From NCBI GenBank assembly GCA_037952775.1, contig JBANAY010000004.1, positions 14,570,001 through 14,634,000 of the forward strand: 64,000 nucleotides of DNA, given 5' to 3'. The notes under the pieces are model-generated. The model searched no databases and was not told the DNA's origin. It was given only the letters and a program-made list of their open reading frames with translations. Position 1 is the stretch's first letter. The number at the start of each line of letters is the position of its first letter. This DNA comes from Clonostachys chloroleuca. Its lineage: Eukaryota; Ascomycota; Sordariomycetes; Hypocreales; Bionectriaceae. Both the position numbers and the translations under genes were made by a program. Shown one piece after another: positions 32,825 to 43,944 of the stretch.

Positions 32825-33577
32825 GGTTATTTTGTAAGTGGAAGATGTCAGAGATACACAAAAGATGATGTTGATTTTGATCTCGTTGACTTTGACGGAG
32901 ATTTTATACCCTTTAACGCGCTGGAGATAACCCCCTCGACCACGATAATATCCCGATTTTGGCCGACAATGACGATTTGGTCTTGTGATGAATGGAACCC
33001 GATCCATCCGACCACGGATCTCGCATTGACTGCATCTTAGTGTCAGCCGCTTGTGGTTAACCCCCCTTAGTTTAATCCAAGTACGGAAGCTTATTCGAGT
33101 GCCGGCTGATCGGAGGGTTTCCGCCCAAGTTCTTTTCGAGCGGAAGGTTCTTGATAGAAGACAGCGATTTAACTGGCTGGAGGCGTTCAAAAAGCCGGGC
33201 AAACACCCAGAAAAAGGCCATTGGACCTGCTTATGTAGTAAAGCGAGTGTGGGCATAGGGGCCTGGCTGTACTGAATAAGGTTTCCGCTTAAAGCTCTAG
33301 GAAGAATTGTCTCATTCGCCGAGTGTGATAATAAACTAAGTAGGTAGTTGGTTATAGATTTTCATGATTCGAGTTCATGATTTTTATGGCTCATGGAGGA
33401 ACCCTTACACTTTCACATTTCAGTAGCGCCTCTTTGAGCACCAGCGGATCGAGTTACTCTTATTCGTTGACCCCTCCAACCTCCAACCACGGAGCGCACG
33501 CGTGCTTTGTCAGTCGGCCTTTGTATTTTCATTCCTCATGAGACTACAAAATTTTTATTCTCGTATTTTCCCGAATC
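32825..33577. other. Intergenic, no gene seen
   Basis: Leader and promoter of the DUF2867-like gene and the 3' flank of the HET gene. No other feature. Confidence 0.5.
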
Positions 33578-35368
33578 TCATTTACTTGCAACAACATTCG
33601 AGTGCTCTAAAGAGGCATCATAAACTCCAACCTTAAGCACGTATAAGTTTTCATCCCGTGGCACCGTCATATCACGATGTATTGAAGCCTTCAGGATAAC
33701 TTTGGTGGATCGAAGAGATGTCTTGGAAACGCGATCTCCTAGAGTATGTGAGAGCTCTGGCATCGCGTGAGCATATCCATCCCATACAGAGCGCAGACTT
33801 TTGACTTCCTTATCTTCCTCGTCTTGATCTATAGTGCACCAAGGGACACCGTTGACAATACCAAACGAAGCTCGGAAGCGGCTGCGGACTGAATTCGCAT
33901 TGTACTCCAAATCAATCACAGCTACTATGTGCGATTCAGGGCCTTTATCAAATGGGAACTGATTCTCGTCAACGGTCAATGGTGGCCAGAAGCCGATGGA
34001 ATGTAGGTTAGGGTCTTCCAAGCAAGCCCGCACCATTCCTGGGGAAAACCATGGGATCCCAGGTCCAAGTTTCCGGGAGCAGTCCTCGTAGGGGTGAAAA
34101 AGACATTGCTGCAATCTAAATTCTGGCAGCAATGACTTGTCGACGCTAATGAGCGAGGTCGGGGAGAAACGATAGGATAGTTCGTGTGCATCAGTTGCCA
34201 TAGTTCTCAGTGGAATGCAGAGTAGCCGATTACTAAACTCACACTGAATCCAAGCCAGGCGAATAGTGGGATGGGCTGATTCGAGAATAGGAAGGCTGAT
34301 GCGGAGGCCCCGACTGGTTTGTTCAGGCGGATTTTGCGGTTTATATCCGGTAGGTGAGTGTTGGAAGTCTTGATTGATAATCTCCATCTGCTTTTTGATC
34401 TGGAGTTTTTCAAATGGGGTGATACCTGGCGTTGCCTTTCTCCATTGGAAGGGCTGATCATGCGTTTCGCCAATAAGCCGCTTTTGATTCAGCAGTTCAT
34501 CAAGCATCGATTGATCGCTTTGGCTATGGAAGAAGGGATCAGGGTGGAAATCTAAATCTCCACTACGTTCTCCAAATTCAGCCGGCGACGATGCAAGAAG
34601 GCCTCTCATTAAGTGCGGAGGCTGGTAGCTTGCTGTCCAAACAAAAATACTATAGTCTTCTTCCTGTCTCATAATTTGCTCTTGGAGCCTAATGAAAGAT
34701 CTTGACCCTTCCCCGTATAACAGAGGCATATTCACCTCAAACAGACCAAGCAGACAATAGGCCTGATCTTCGAGCCGACTGGTCTGTCTGCCTGCTGCCC
34801 AAGACATCCGTTGTGCGACTTTGCATTTGTATGGATCATGTCCTCGGAGGATGGGTACGGGTATGAGGGTGATACTCGATATGTATTTGGCCAGGCTCGA
34901 CTTGGTCCCGATATCCAACCAATTAGATGTATAGAACTTGATGTACGAAGGGGCAAGAAGCTCTTGAAGGGTCCAGCCCCTCGTGAACCAGCGACTGGGC
35001 TTGATTGAGATTGTTTCGGATAGCAGGCCGTGCTCTAGACCGAATTCAACATCCTCCAAATATACGTAGCAGACACTGGAATCAGCATACCACTGGTACA
35101 TGGAGTTGATGGCCTCGGAAAGCTCGGCACTGCTAGACTTGTCGATACAGCAGGTGTCAATCCATACCCACTGCAGACCATCCTCACTAGCTTTGCGGCA
35201 GCAGTTAATGACTTTATCGTAGCTCCGTCGCTTTTCCGCAGTCCCACGCTGGATGTCGTTGAAAAGGACTTCGTCATCTCCCCACGTGTGGCTCAGAATC
35301 GCGTAATTGGGCACTTGGGAGCCCAAGAATTCATGAAGCTCCCTCGATTTGACGTCAAGCAGCCTCAT
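33578..35368 (-). CDS. HET-domain protein, second copy type
   Basis: Single exon, 596 residues from the ATG at 35368 (MRLLDVKSRELHEFLG, the usual beginning of HET-E/Het-d-like proteins). The HET domain shows YAILSHTWGDDEVLFND, WVWIDTCCIDKSSSAELSEAINSMYQWY, SVCYVYLEDV and SRWFTRGWTLQELLAP, followed by RMSWAAGRQTSRLEDQAYCLLGLFEVNMPLLYGEG, the conserved block after the domain. The C-terminal 300 residues lack WD40 or NACHT motifs, so it is a stand-alone HET protein. It is of a different subgroup from the HET protein at 17 kb (HTWG versus YCWG motif) and is intact. Confidence 0.92.
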   Translation of the reverse strand: MRLLDVKSRELHEFLGSQVPNYAILSHTWGDDEVLFNDIQRGTAEKRRSYDKVINCCRKASEDGLQWVWIDTCCIDKSSSAELSEAINSMYQWYADSSVCYVYLEDVEFGLEHGLLSETISIKPSRWFTRGWTLQELLAPSYIKFYTSNWLDIGTKSSLAKYISSITLIPVPILRGHDPYKCKVAQRMSWAAGRQTSRLEDQAYCLLGLFEVNMPLLYGEGSRSFIRLQEQIMRQEEDYSIFVWTASYQPPHLMRGLLASSPAEFGERSGDLDFHPDPFFHSQSDQSMLDELLNQKRLIGETHDQPFQWRKATPGITPFEKLQIKKQMEIINQDFQHSPTGYKPQNPPEQTSRGLRISLPILESAHPTIRLAWIQCEFSNRLLCIPLRTMATDAHELSYRFSPTSLISVDKSLLPEFRLQQCLFHPYEDCSRKLGPGIPWFSPGMVRACLEDPNLHSIGFWPPLTVDENQFPFDKGPESHIVAVIDLEYNANSVRSRFRASFGIVNGVPWCTIDQDEEDKEVKSLRSVWDGYAHAMPELSHTLGDRVSKTSLRSTKVILKASIHRDMTVPRDENLYVLKVGVYDASLEHSNVVASK

Positions 35369-36156
35369 GGCGTTCAATGTAGGTTTGCGGTCCAAACTGT
35401 CTTGGGGTTTGCAAAGGAGGGGAACCTGACATGATTGAGGGGTATTTTGGTGTGGTCGTTGGAATCGTCGCAGGGACTAAGGCTCTGACAACGCAATTTA
35501 ATCTTGTCGGACGTTACGTTCACCCTCATGCACATCGCCCATTTCACCAAGACTTGAGTGAGTACCTATGTCGTTACTATGGACGCAATCACCAAACACG
35601 AATTGCTCCTTCATTTGCCAAATCACGTTGCCTCAGGGCACAGCTGCGGGATTTATCGATTGATTGCCTGAACCAACAAGTCGTCTTCCGAGTGTCGATT
35701 TTGCAGCTACATCAGGGTCCCCTTCTAATATCTTTGCCTATTCGACTTTGATAGCGGGAAGTAGTTATTGAAATACTTTGGATGCGTGGTGATAACTGAA
35801 AATGCGTTGACTCAATGGATTAATGATCTACCATAGGGCAGCTGTCATTTTTGTAGCTATGGTGCTGGTGGAGGGAGAAGGCATTGGAAAGGGACCATCG
35901 AATTTGGCAGTAGAAGAATGGCACGATAGTCTGTTTATCACGCTCTACGAGAGTGAAGGATCATATGAGAAATGTTCTCTTTCGGGAATTATTTAGCTCT
36001 CAAAATGCGATCTTCGTGAGGGGTTCAAATCGTAACACGGTAGCCGACCAGGTAAGGATTACAAACATGCCCTGACATCTAACCCTCTTAATAACATATG
36101 TAGATTTCATGCATAGGGTTAGAGGATATTTCATTAAGCCATAGAAATCCAGAATA
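35369..36156. other. Intergenic, no gene seen
   Basis: Promoter of the HET gene on one side and the 3' flank of the small zinc-finger-like gene on the other. No supported gene. Confidence 0.5.
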
Positions 36157-36677
36157 TCAGACTATCTTTATATAAGGCCTATAGGCGTCTTTCAACTCCC
36201 CGCACTTATTATCGAGGAAGACATGCTTCTTGTTTAAATGAGTCGCGAAGCCCCCAAGAGTACCCTGATAGTTGCAAAGTTTCCCAAAGTCTTTCACTCT
36301 GCATCTGTACATTTGCTGGGTTGAACCCTTGACGTGGGAAGTCAGCACGCCGTCCACATTCATCACGTGTGTCTTGTCAAATTGAATCGCATCGGCGGGA
36401 CCGGACCAGCCACAGTCACAGGCATAAGTATCAACAATGGTGTTTTCTACGCGTTGTTTCTTTCCTTCGCATGGCTGAGGAAGAGACTTGCATTGTAGCT
36501 GGTCGTCCGCTACAAGGTAGTTAGTTGGTTTACTTTAAATCTTGTAAGTGTGGAGAGGTGAGGGCACTTACGAAGTGGGTGGTCTTGCTTCAAGGCTGAC
36601 CAGTCGTTGAGCGAAGAACTTCCTTCGTTGATCTTATCTTTGAGATCCTTCACATATTCCAAGGTAGATTTTCCCAT
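36157..36677 (-). CDS. Small C2H2-like zinc-finger candidate
   Basis: Model: complement of 36157-36509 and 36572-36677; intron 36510-36571 (62 nt, GTAAGT donor) keeps frame. The 152-residue product starts MGKSTLEYVKDLKDKINEG and then has two Cys/His clusters: YACDCGWSGPADAIQFDKTH and YRCRVKDFGKLCNYQGTLGGFATHLNKKH. The second ends with the H-x4-H spacing expected of a C2H2 finger, with a phenylalanine in the hydrophobic core position. I do not recognise the family. It could be a nucleic-acid-binding protein or a small stress protein. Conserved codon use across both exons supports it being real. Confidence 0.6.
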
Positions 36678-36901
36678 GGTGAAGCTGATATTCGAGCGAA
36701 ACAGCAAGGCAGATCTGACCAGAGCGAGTATACCAGAGGCTGAATGAAGACAATTCCACAGGCAGGCCGCAGGTCTGATTTTAAGCTTATGAGCTACTTG
36801 TATTTTAGCACAACGCATATAAAGACGAGAGATAGGACTTAATTTATACATCATGCGGCAAACTTGCTCCTCGTTGTTGCCAACTAATCGCTTTGAGCTG
36901 T

Positions 36902-37146
36902 GACCTGGGTGGCGTTTACAGCTGGCAAAAGCTGTATGAAGGATTACCGAAAGTGTGAATAAGAGTGAGACGGATGATATTTAGTATATGACCGTCAATC
37001 ACTGGAGAACACGACCTGCGTGGCGTTTGCAGCTGATAAAATTGTATGAAGGATTACCGAAAGTGTAAATAGGAGTGAGGCGGACGATACATAGTAGATT
37101 ATCGACTAGTCGTTTCAAACCACAACCTGCGGGGCGCTCCTGGCTA
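36902..37146. repeat. Tandem repeat, about 111-nt unit, 2.2 copies
   Basis: Copy one begins at 36902 (GACCTGGGTGGCGTTTACAG) and copy two at 37013 (GACCTGCGTGGCGTTTGCAG); both contain TGTATGAAGGATTACCGAAA and a later GTGAG-CGGA-GATA block. A partial third start (ACCTGCGGGGCG) is near 37125. The copies have diverged by several point differences, many of them G/A or C/T. Origin unknown. Confidence 0.8.
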
Positions 37147-38060
37147 GCGAAGCCGTTCGCTTTTGTAGTCTTCCAGCAGGAGTAGCACCCCTCGGGTATG
37201 CGAGTGACCTCAGCGGCCGAGCTCATGGTGTAGCTTTTGTGTCTAAAGCGAACGAGGAAGGCAAGGCTTTTCAGGCCATGAGCGCTTGGGACAGTACAAT
37301 GCCACCATGGATGGCGCTCCCGTTGCTTCCAGCTAGCACGAGACTCTGGTTTAGAAATCAGCGCCATATCATATACGATATGAATTACGGGACGCGATAG
37401 CATCGATTATTCTTAGCGTCCTGTCATCTAGTTCTGTCGTTTTGCAAAGGCCGGGTTCAATTCGCCCGGACCAAATTTTACGTGTTCAGCAACACAGTGG
37501 AAGGAATGACAGAGTGTATTCGCTAGTTGATTAGCGGACGAGACGAGCATGTATGAGGGCACCTTGTCTATCTGATCCAAAGACGAGCCGGTTTGATATT
37601 TGGTGGCTGTTGACAAACGCCACCGCTCCTAGACAGCATGTGAAGAGTGCCACTGATTGGTGACTGGCTTCCATTGGTATATCTTGTCTTGTGCCGATGC
37701 GTTCAGTGTGACATACCAGCCTTGTCTAAAAGGTGTTTGTATCCTTACTAGGCAAGTTGAAGACAGCTCACCGGTAGCTGTGTCGGTGAATACCCCAGCC
37801 GGCTTTGTTGCGTCGGTGTCTGTCGTATGCCCCTTTTGCTATCTACCTCCATCACAATTTATTTATTTTGCTCTCTAGTCTTGTTGCACTGTGGACACCC
37901 TCATAGACTGCTACCCATCCTCGGAATCCACAGCGTCGAGTGTAGGGTCTACAAGAGCAACGTTAAGATGGCCTTTGTCAGCACCATGTTCTTTGGGCTG
38001 CATGTTAACTCGGTGCGTACGAACAGGCATTTTGCCATTGGGTGGACGTATGTGGGCTGC

Positions 38061-38092
38061 CGATTGCTCTAGACGATTGCTCTAGACGATTG
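38061..38092. repeat. Short tandem repeat, 13-nt unit
   Basis: CGATTGCTCTAGA is repeated twice, followed by a partial third copy. It lies in otherwise unassigned sequence. Confidence 0.8.
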
Positions 38093-38597
38093 AAAAGGCA
38101 TGGAGGGCGATGGTGTGGAAGTTCAACAACCAGTCGTACCGGTATGCCGTAAGTGATATATTGTTGTCCAGCATGTACGCAGTTGAGGATGATTTCACGT
38201 ATTTGGCCAGGAATTGCGAGCTTGACAAGCGAAAAGCTAAAAATATCAATGTTCTGACGAGTAATTAGGGATGAAATTATAGGACGAAGTGTATTCTAAC
38301 GCTTAATAAAACCATTTATCAAAGTCAAAGATCCTAGGACTGAAGCTCACGGTTCATAATGGGGTATATGACGGACTTGAGCTATGTGAATTTTAGGAAG
38401 GAAGCCACTCGCAGAGAGAACATAGCAAAGGAAGAGGAAAAAATGAATGGATATTCCAAGCATAGAAGCAAATTTGCCAAAACACTATGAAATCCTACCC
38501 CGTTAATGCCGACCGCCTGTCCGAGGGACCTGAATGTGCTAGGAGAGGATACATATCACACCTGTATATTCTTGTCTCGCGGTAAAAGTGTGCGAGT

Positions 38598-39995
38598 CTA
38601 ATGCAAGCCGGGTGTTCCGGTCTCATCTGGAAGTATTGACGGACAGACGGACTCGTTTTTTTCTATCCTTCTATTCCCTTCGCTGCCATGTTGATCCTCG
38701 AAATTTGGTGGCCCCTCATAGGGTGGCGGAGGTTGAATCCAAGTCGATGAAGTCGCACCTATACTGTCGACAGCTGGGCCGCGAAGGCCGCCCGTATCAT
38801 CAGCCGGCGGGAAAACCTTGATCTCCCGGTCTATTTCTGCAGCAATGACTTTATCTGCGACTTTAACTTCTACGGTGCCTTGTATCCTGTTCTTTGTTCG
38901 TATGTTGTAAGTCGTAAACTCTGGGTGCAGTTGCTGAACGTTGAAGGGCATTATTTCCCTTCTATCTTTGGTGGTCTTCATTCGAAGATTGAGCACCTCT
39001 CCAACATCTAAGGGCTCCGAATCATGTCCAAAAGGTATTTCAACTGGTATGTCCCTCGGGCCCAATTGTTTACTTCCCTGTACCTTCGGGCACCACTTCC
39101 ACTCTGTATCGAATGGGTGTAGATGGCCTTCGCACCGAATTATCACCAGGGTTTGGATCTCGATATCGAGTGTCCGAAGCCTGCACGTTTGCAGCACGTC
39201 CTGAAGAACCTCGCTCGTTTTGTCCCACTTGGGAACCACGCGTAGTTTGATGGGCACATGGCTAGATTGATCCATTTGCAAGGTGATCGGAAACCATGTT
39301 TGCAAAGTAAATGCTAACTTGGGTGGTGGTACGCTGCTAAATATCTTCTTGAACTTTTGTGAGGTAGTGAGCTGGTCTCGGCTATAGCCAGGTACAAGGC
39401 TGTCTCCTTGGACTGTATGCAATGTGTTGAGTAGATTCATCCGCATCTGAATGGGCGGACCTGGATTGTAACGCTCAATTCTGACTGGCATTACGGCGGT
39501 GGCGGTCCCGTGAGCGTGCATCTGCATCTCGGCTTCGATATAATATTCAATGAACCCCTCCTTGGACTCGCCTGTAGATGTTCCTGAAAAGGAGGCGGGT
39601 AGCGGTACGTCGTTGTTGAAAGGAACGAAACTGTTCTTCTCATTTTCTTTAACGCTCACTGGAAGACAGCGACTGTCTGCATGAGTGGGTAAGGTGAAGG
39701 TGAATGGCCAGCTTTGATCCCCTCTTTCAGGGATGTGAACCGGTCCGTTCCAAAGCTGCTGCTTGTTTCGAGAGCCAACGATGAGCGTATACCGGCCCCG
39801 ACGTTGGGTTTCACTGTTAGCGAACTTTGATTTTGCTCTGCCATGCAGTGAGACTGTCAGAATGGCCCTTTGACACTTCGTAGAGCATCTCCGAATAACA
39901 CGGCCGATGATGACATCTCCAGGTTGGTACCAGAGAGCATCGCCCTCGAGTTCAACCGCCAACGCTGGTGAATTTTGCGGGGTTGCCTGTGGCAT
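38598..39995 (-). CDS. Arrestin-like protein with a PPxY motif
   Basis: Single exon, 465 residues, intact. The N-terminal half has the arrestin N fold pattern (ALAVELEGDALWYQPGDVIIGRVIRR, LTVSLHGRAKSK, WPFTFTLP, GFIEYYIEAEM) and the middle the arrestin C pattern (WFPITLQMDQSSHVPIKLRVVP, LDIEIQTLVIIRCEG, EIPFGHDSEP). Near the C-terminus QPPPPYEGPPNF gives a PPxY motif, the binding site for WW domains of Rsp5/HulA-type ubiquitin ligases. Alpha-arrestins act as adaptors that send plasma-membrane transporters for endocytosis. Which transporter it serves cannot be told from the sequence; several MFS genes lie nearby but that need not mean anything. Confidence 0.88.
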   Translation of the reverse strand: MPQATPQNSPALAVELEGDALWYQPGDVIIGRVIRRCSTKCQRAILTVSLHGRAKSKFANSETQRRGRYTLIVGSRNKQQLWNGPVHIPERGDQSWPFTFTLPTHADSRCLPVSVKENEKNSFVPFNNDVPLPASFSGTSTGESKEGFIEYYIEAEMQMHAHGTATAVMPVRIERYNPGPPIQMRMNLLNTLHTVQGDSLVPGYSRDQLTTSQKFKKIFSSVPPPKLAFTLQTWFPITLQMDQSSHVPIKLRVVPKWDKTSEVLQDVLQTCRLRTLDIEIQTLVIIRCEGHLHPFDTEWKWCPKVQGSKQLGPRDIPVEIPFGHDSEPLDVGEVLNLRMKTTKDRREIMPFNVQQLHPEFTTYNIRTKNRIQGTVEVKVADKVIAAEIDREIKVFPPADDTGGLRGPAVDSIGATSSTWIQPPPPYEGPPNFEDQHGSEGNRRIEKNESVCPSILPDETGTPGLH

Positions 39996-41386
39996 GCTGG
40001 AAGGTGAGCTAGGGGTATATGTTGAGAACTGAAGGAGAAAGTCTATGCATGATAACTCGAAGGAGAAGTTGGCTTAAGGGTGCTTCATCTCGAAACTAGC
40101 TACGCGTGCGCAGGCAGTCATGCAACACCGTGACAGTGGCGCAGCAGTTGCCTTGGCGGACTACCAAGGCGTCATCATCAGTTTGGAACTTTGGACGACC
40201 ACTGTTTTGAACGTGGTGTGATGCGACAGACTCCCTGTAGGCGCAGTTCTTCACTTCATTCATGCAAGACGTTCTTCATCGCAAATCCCAGGTCTATTGC
40301 TCCGCCGAAAGGCAATGAGACGCGGCTTGACGAACTCGTCATGTGTTATATCATGCAAATAATTCACAACCTTTGAAATTTCAAGGGCACAATGCAGCAA
40401 TGTCGATGCCCTCGGCATTTCATAGCACGGCTGCACCCCTGCTGTCTAATCAGCCCAACAGCCCAGGCGGGACAGCCAAGCCAATAAATGACCTCACAGT
40501 CCTGGTCTTTGCAGGAGAACATTTTATGGTATAATCGAAGCACCTATGAATCGTCATATGCACCTTCTAGGTTACCACAACTTAATAATCAGCAAGGTAC
40601 TTGGTATCTACCCTAAACAGAACGAGTTCAATTGTGATCGTCACCACATATTGATCTAGAAAGTCTGAGATTACTACAAAAATCATTTCTATTCTAGGCA
40701 CCTAGATGCCTGTTTGGTATATGGCCCAAAAGTCTTTTGGTTTCGAGCTATTGGGGGTTTCCCGGCCTTGGTCTTTCTTTCATATCTGGTTATTATTTTC
40801 GAAATGAAACGTGAAGCCACTACGCGAACATGGATTCTCCGAACAGTCCCCCAAAAATTAGAGACAGAAGGAAATGAATGACGATGTGGTAACCTCTCCT
40901 TTACGCGTGTGTGTATCCCTATTTTATGTGTAGAGATGGATATTTTAGAGTGGATTGCGTGCGGCTGGAAGGCGTTTTATGTATCTTTAGTAGGACTTCC
41001 TAAGAGTACACTGTACCTGCTTCTCACCGGCCCGAACAGTGCGCTGAGCCACGTCGGTTATGAAACCTTTCGGAGTCTAGCCTTTGTTCATTGTGAAGAT
41101 GGATCTAGGAGCCGGAGATCCTACTTGGTCGGGCTTCGAGGTCCCACCTTGGTCGGATCAGCTTGACGCTGAATCACAAACTATTTCTTGGCTACTGAAA
41201 GGTGGCGTAAATCATTAAGATCTATTGCATGGATGAGCGCCCCATGACATTGTGTGAGATCTAAGTGCTATCGAAATCTAAGCTAAGAACTCCGATTTGT
41301 CTATTTAAAGCTATCTCCCGTCGTTTTTGGTTTATTCCCCGGTTGTAACAAATCGATACCACGATCACGCCACACGACGCTACCAT
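39996..41386. other. Intergenic, no gene seen
   Basis: About 1.4 kb upstream of the arrestin-like gene, AT-rich after 40.3 kb. Small ORFs show no recognisable family. Confidence 0.5.
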
Positions 41387-43064
41387 TTAGCTGTATTGGA
41401 TAGTCTCGTACTGGCTCTTTGCCCTGATGCGTGGCCCATATTTGAACAGTACCTAGGGAATAGGTAATAGCACAAGGGAGAAGAATCCCAAAAGACTACT
41501 AGCCCAAGAGATGCCCAGCTTTTGGTACACTGCATCCAAGTCAGTCGACGTAAGGAAAAATGGGGGTCAAGCTTGGGCTCTGGCTTACTCTGAACAGTTG
41601 GAAAGCTGCGGCAAATCCATACCGAGCCAAACTGTTGGCGCTGGCCGCGCTAGCAATTACGTTGCCGGTGTATGTGTCAGTCTTGTATTGGAATGTTGTG
41701 ATGAAGATGGAGATGTTCCCCCAGGCAAAGAATGAGATGGCTGCCGCAGGACTGGCCCGTGACACGCCAACATGTGCCGACCATCCGAACCAGAACAGCC
41801 CGATCGGCAACACCAAGCTACCGACCATGGCAGCATAGAGGCGGTGCTCAGGAGGCACCTTGTTGGGCGGAAACTGACTGACTTTCTTCTGGTATATCAG
41901 CTTATCACAGAGCATGATTGTGATAAGTCCAAGGAAACAACCGATCACAACAGAAAGAAAAACAAGACCACATTGCTCGACATCGAACCTATATACAGAG
42001 GTGAATGTATACGGCACTGCTGCGAAGAAGCTGAACAGGGTGCCGAACCCAAGAGCAACATAGAGACAGATGAAAGTGACAATTGGTTCGAGGACCAGCA
42101 TTCGACCGGGTCGGAAGACAGCGACAAGGGCACATTCCCTGAGACGCACTGAGAGTGGCTGGGAAGGAGAGACTAGCTCACCCCGGCTCTTGGCAAGTCT
42201 TCTTCGGAGCAGAGGGTGGAAGGTCTCCTTGGAAAGCATAGAAAGCGTCAAAGGGGCCGCAGATATGACAAGAAGACAGTAATATGGCCAACGCCAGCCA
42301 TGTCGACTAACAGCAAACGCTCCTATCACGGGCCTGATGCAGAATGTTAGTGGTTATATTCCTATGTATAGGAAGAAATTAAAAAGTAAGACGATCAAAA
42401 CTTTCACACATACCCTAGGCCAGGGCCAAGAAAAGCCATCAGCACAATTATTGCGCTTACAGGCCCTCTTGCCTCAGCTCGAAACACCTCAATGATCGAA
42501 CCCGCTGTGACAGCTAGGGTAGGGCCCCAGCAGAAGCCAGAGAAAAATCTCAGGACACACAGAGTGTAGCAAAGTTAGTGGCCTGAGAGGCACCGATCGT
42601 AAGTAGAACGCCTGTCAGAATACAGCCGATGTAGACATATCGGCGGCCAATCATTTCAGATAAAGGTCCACCGATGACAGGACCAAATGCAAGTGCTAAG
42701 ACGTAAAGTGCAAGGCAAAGAATGGCGACGGTTCGAGAAACCGAGAATTCCACCATCACATACGCCACGGATGGACTGACAATGGATGTGGCGACAGAGC
42801 TATGAAGCTTCCATGTTAGAAAGATACTCCAGACCAGGAAGGGGTTGAAGGAAGAGAAGGGTGGGAGACTTCGAACCCAAAGAATGTAGCAGATGAGAGC
42901 ATAGCAATTTGTATGAACTTGGTTCTCGGGGCCCAGTTCAGGGGATTTTCAGGATCCTTGTCCCAGGTGTCATCCCCCTCGATTTGCGTCAATGTCGCCT
43001 CTTTTGCACCTCCGGCAATGTTCTCGCAATCGGTCGAACTGGCTTCTATGTCGACTGGTAACAC
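41387..43064 (-). pseudogene. MFS drug/polyamine-type transporter, broken
   Basis: DHA1-like transporter. N-terminal part (DPENPLNWAPRTKFIQIAMLSSATFFG) has the conserved NW motif; intron 42800-42876 joins it to SVATSIVSPSVAYVMVEF. TM4-TM5 follow as ALAFGPVIGGPLSEMIGRRYVYIG (motif A/D1 GPLSE..GRR) and VLRFFSGFCWGPTLAVTAG; intron 42334-42413 leads to PVIGAFAVSRHGWRWPYYC and on to RYGFAAAFQLF. Lesions: no in-frame ATG before the first conserved block (candidate ATA in GACATAGAA near 43045), a two-base gain in a TG run near 42554-42562 that stops the frame at 42550, an unresolved frame change at the last intron near 41540-41600, and TAG at 41453-41455 where the family has W in PIPWVLF. The reading ends near 41387 (KSQYETIQYS). 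Confidence 0.8.
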
Positions 43065-43069
43065 AGCGC

Positions 43070-43944
43070 GCTACATGTTGGGGTATTTGGAGTCTAAGTT
43101 TACCATCAAATCCTGAGTTGATAATGATGTCTTTCTGTAACTTCCAGCTGTTCTTTGCCGTGGGGGAGGGAGTTAGCCAGATAAAGAACATCAAGATACA
43201 TAACCACTCCATGAATGCGGGTGTATTTAACGCATCGATGGTATGTGTGGCAAAATTCCACCCATTCTGTCGTTTCGACTGCGAGTAAAAAGCGGATTGA
43301 ATACGTTCAGCTTATATTTTGTGTAGAGCTAGAACGAATGAGATAAGAATCATGGCGGTTTCAGGGTGGGACACGCGAACATCACCAGGGTTCCGGGGCT
43401 TTAGATCGGGTCTAATGATCCACAGCAAAGCATCGCCTTGTCCGTCGCCAGAAGAAAGTAAGCAGGAATGAGATCCAGACCATCATAGTATGCATATCAA
43501 TACTGAGCAGGGTAGAGTCGAGTTGGCTAGTGGGCGACTATCTACAATCCATGCAGTGGGGTGGAGAGGGACGGATACAGTGGTGCCGATGAATTCTCGA
43601 GCCGCCCGCTGTTACTTCTTTGCACTCCAAATCCTTGCACTACGTGTCATGTATCCAGTATGGTGGGCCAATGTGTTCAATAGGCTGACAAAAGTAGAGC
43701 CAAGCCCCTGTGAAGCTGCCATGTTCATGCTGACCGAGAAGCCCGCTTGGTTCAGCCTCAGCCGCTCACTGATTCACTAACGGCTAATATTTCTCCTTGA
43801 TAGCTGGTGGCGCAGTTTAGATCATTGAGCTATGGTCGTAGGGGTTTATCAAAACGGGTCGGGTTTCTGGACAGGTGCCATTACAGTCGCCACCCTCATT
43901 GAACGTAGAAGTCGATAACCTGGCTTGGCCTTATTCTCGTTATC
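43070..43944. other. Intergenic, no gene seen
   Basis: Spacer between two minus-strand transporter loci. Open frames are short and without motif. Confidence 0.5.

Larger units (their letters stand above)
36678..38597. other. Long intergenic region with tandem repeats and weak ORFs
   Basis: It carries the 111-nt tandem duplication near 36.9-37.1 kb and a 13-nt duplication near 38.06 kb. ORFs at 36999-37403 (minus) and 37657-38085 (plus) have no recognisable family and are not supported as genes. Confidence 0.45.

Noticed and set aside
35990..36050. tRNA-like B-box (GGTTCAAATCG) near 36025
   Set aside because: No matching A-box at the right distance, no pairing acceptor stem and no clover-leaf could be drawn.
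37657..38085. Overlapping plus-strand ORFs near 37.7-38.1 kb
   Set aside because: Several frames are open but none shows a family motif or workable splice sites; includes a 13-nt tandem repeat.
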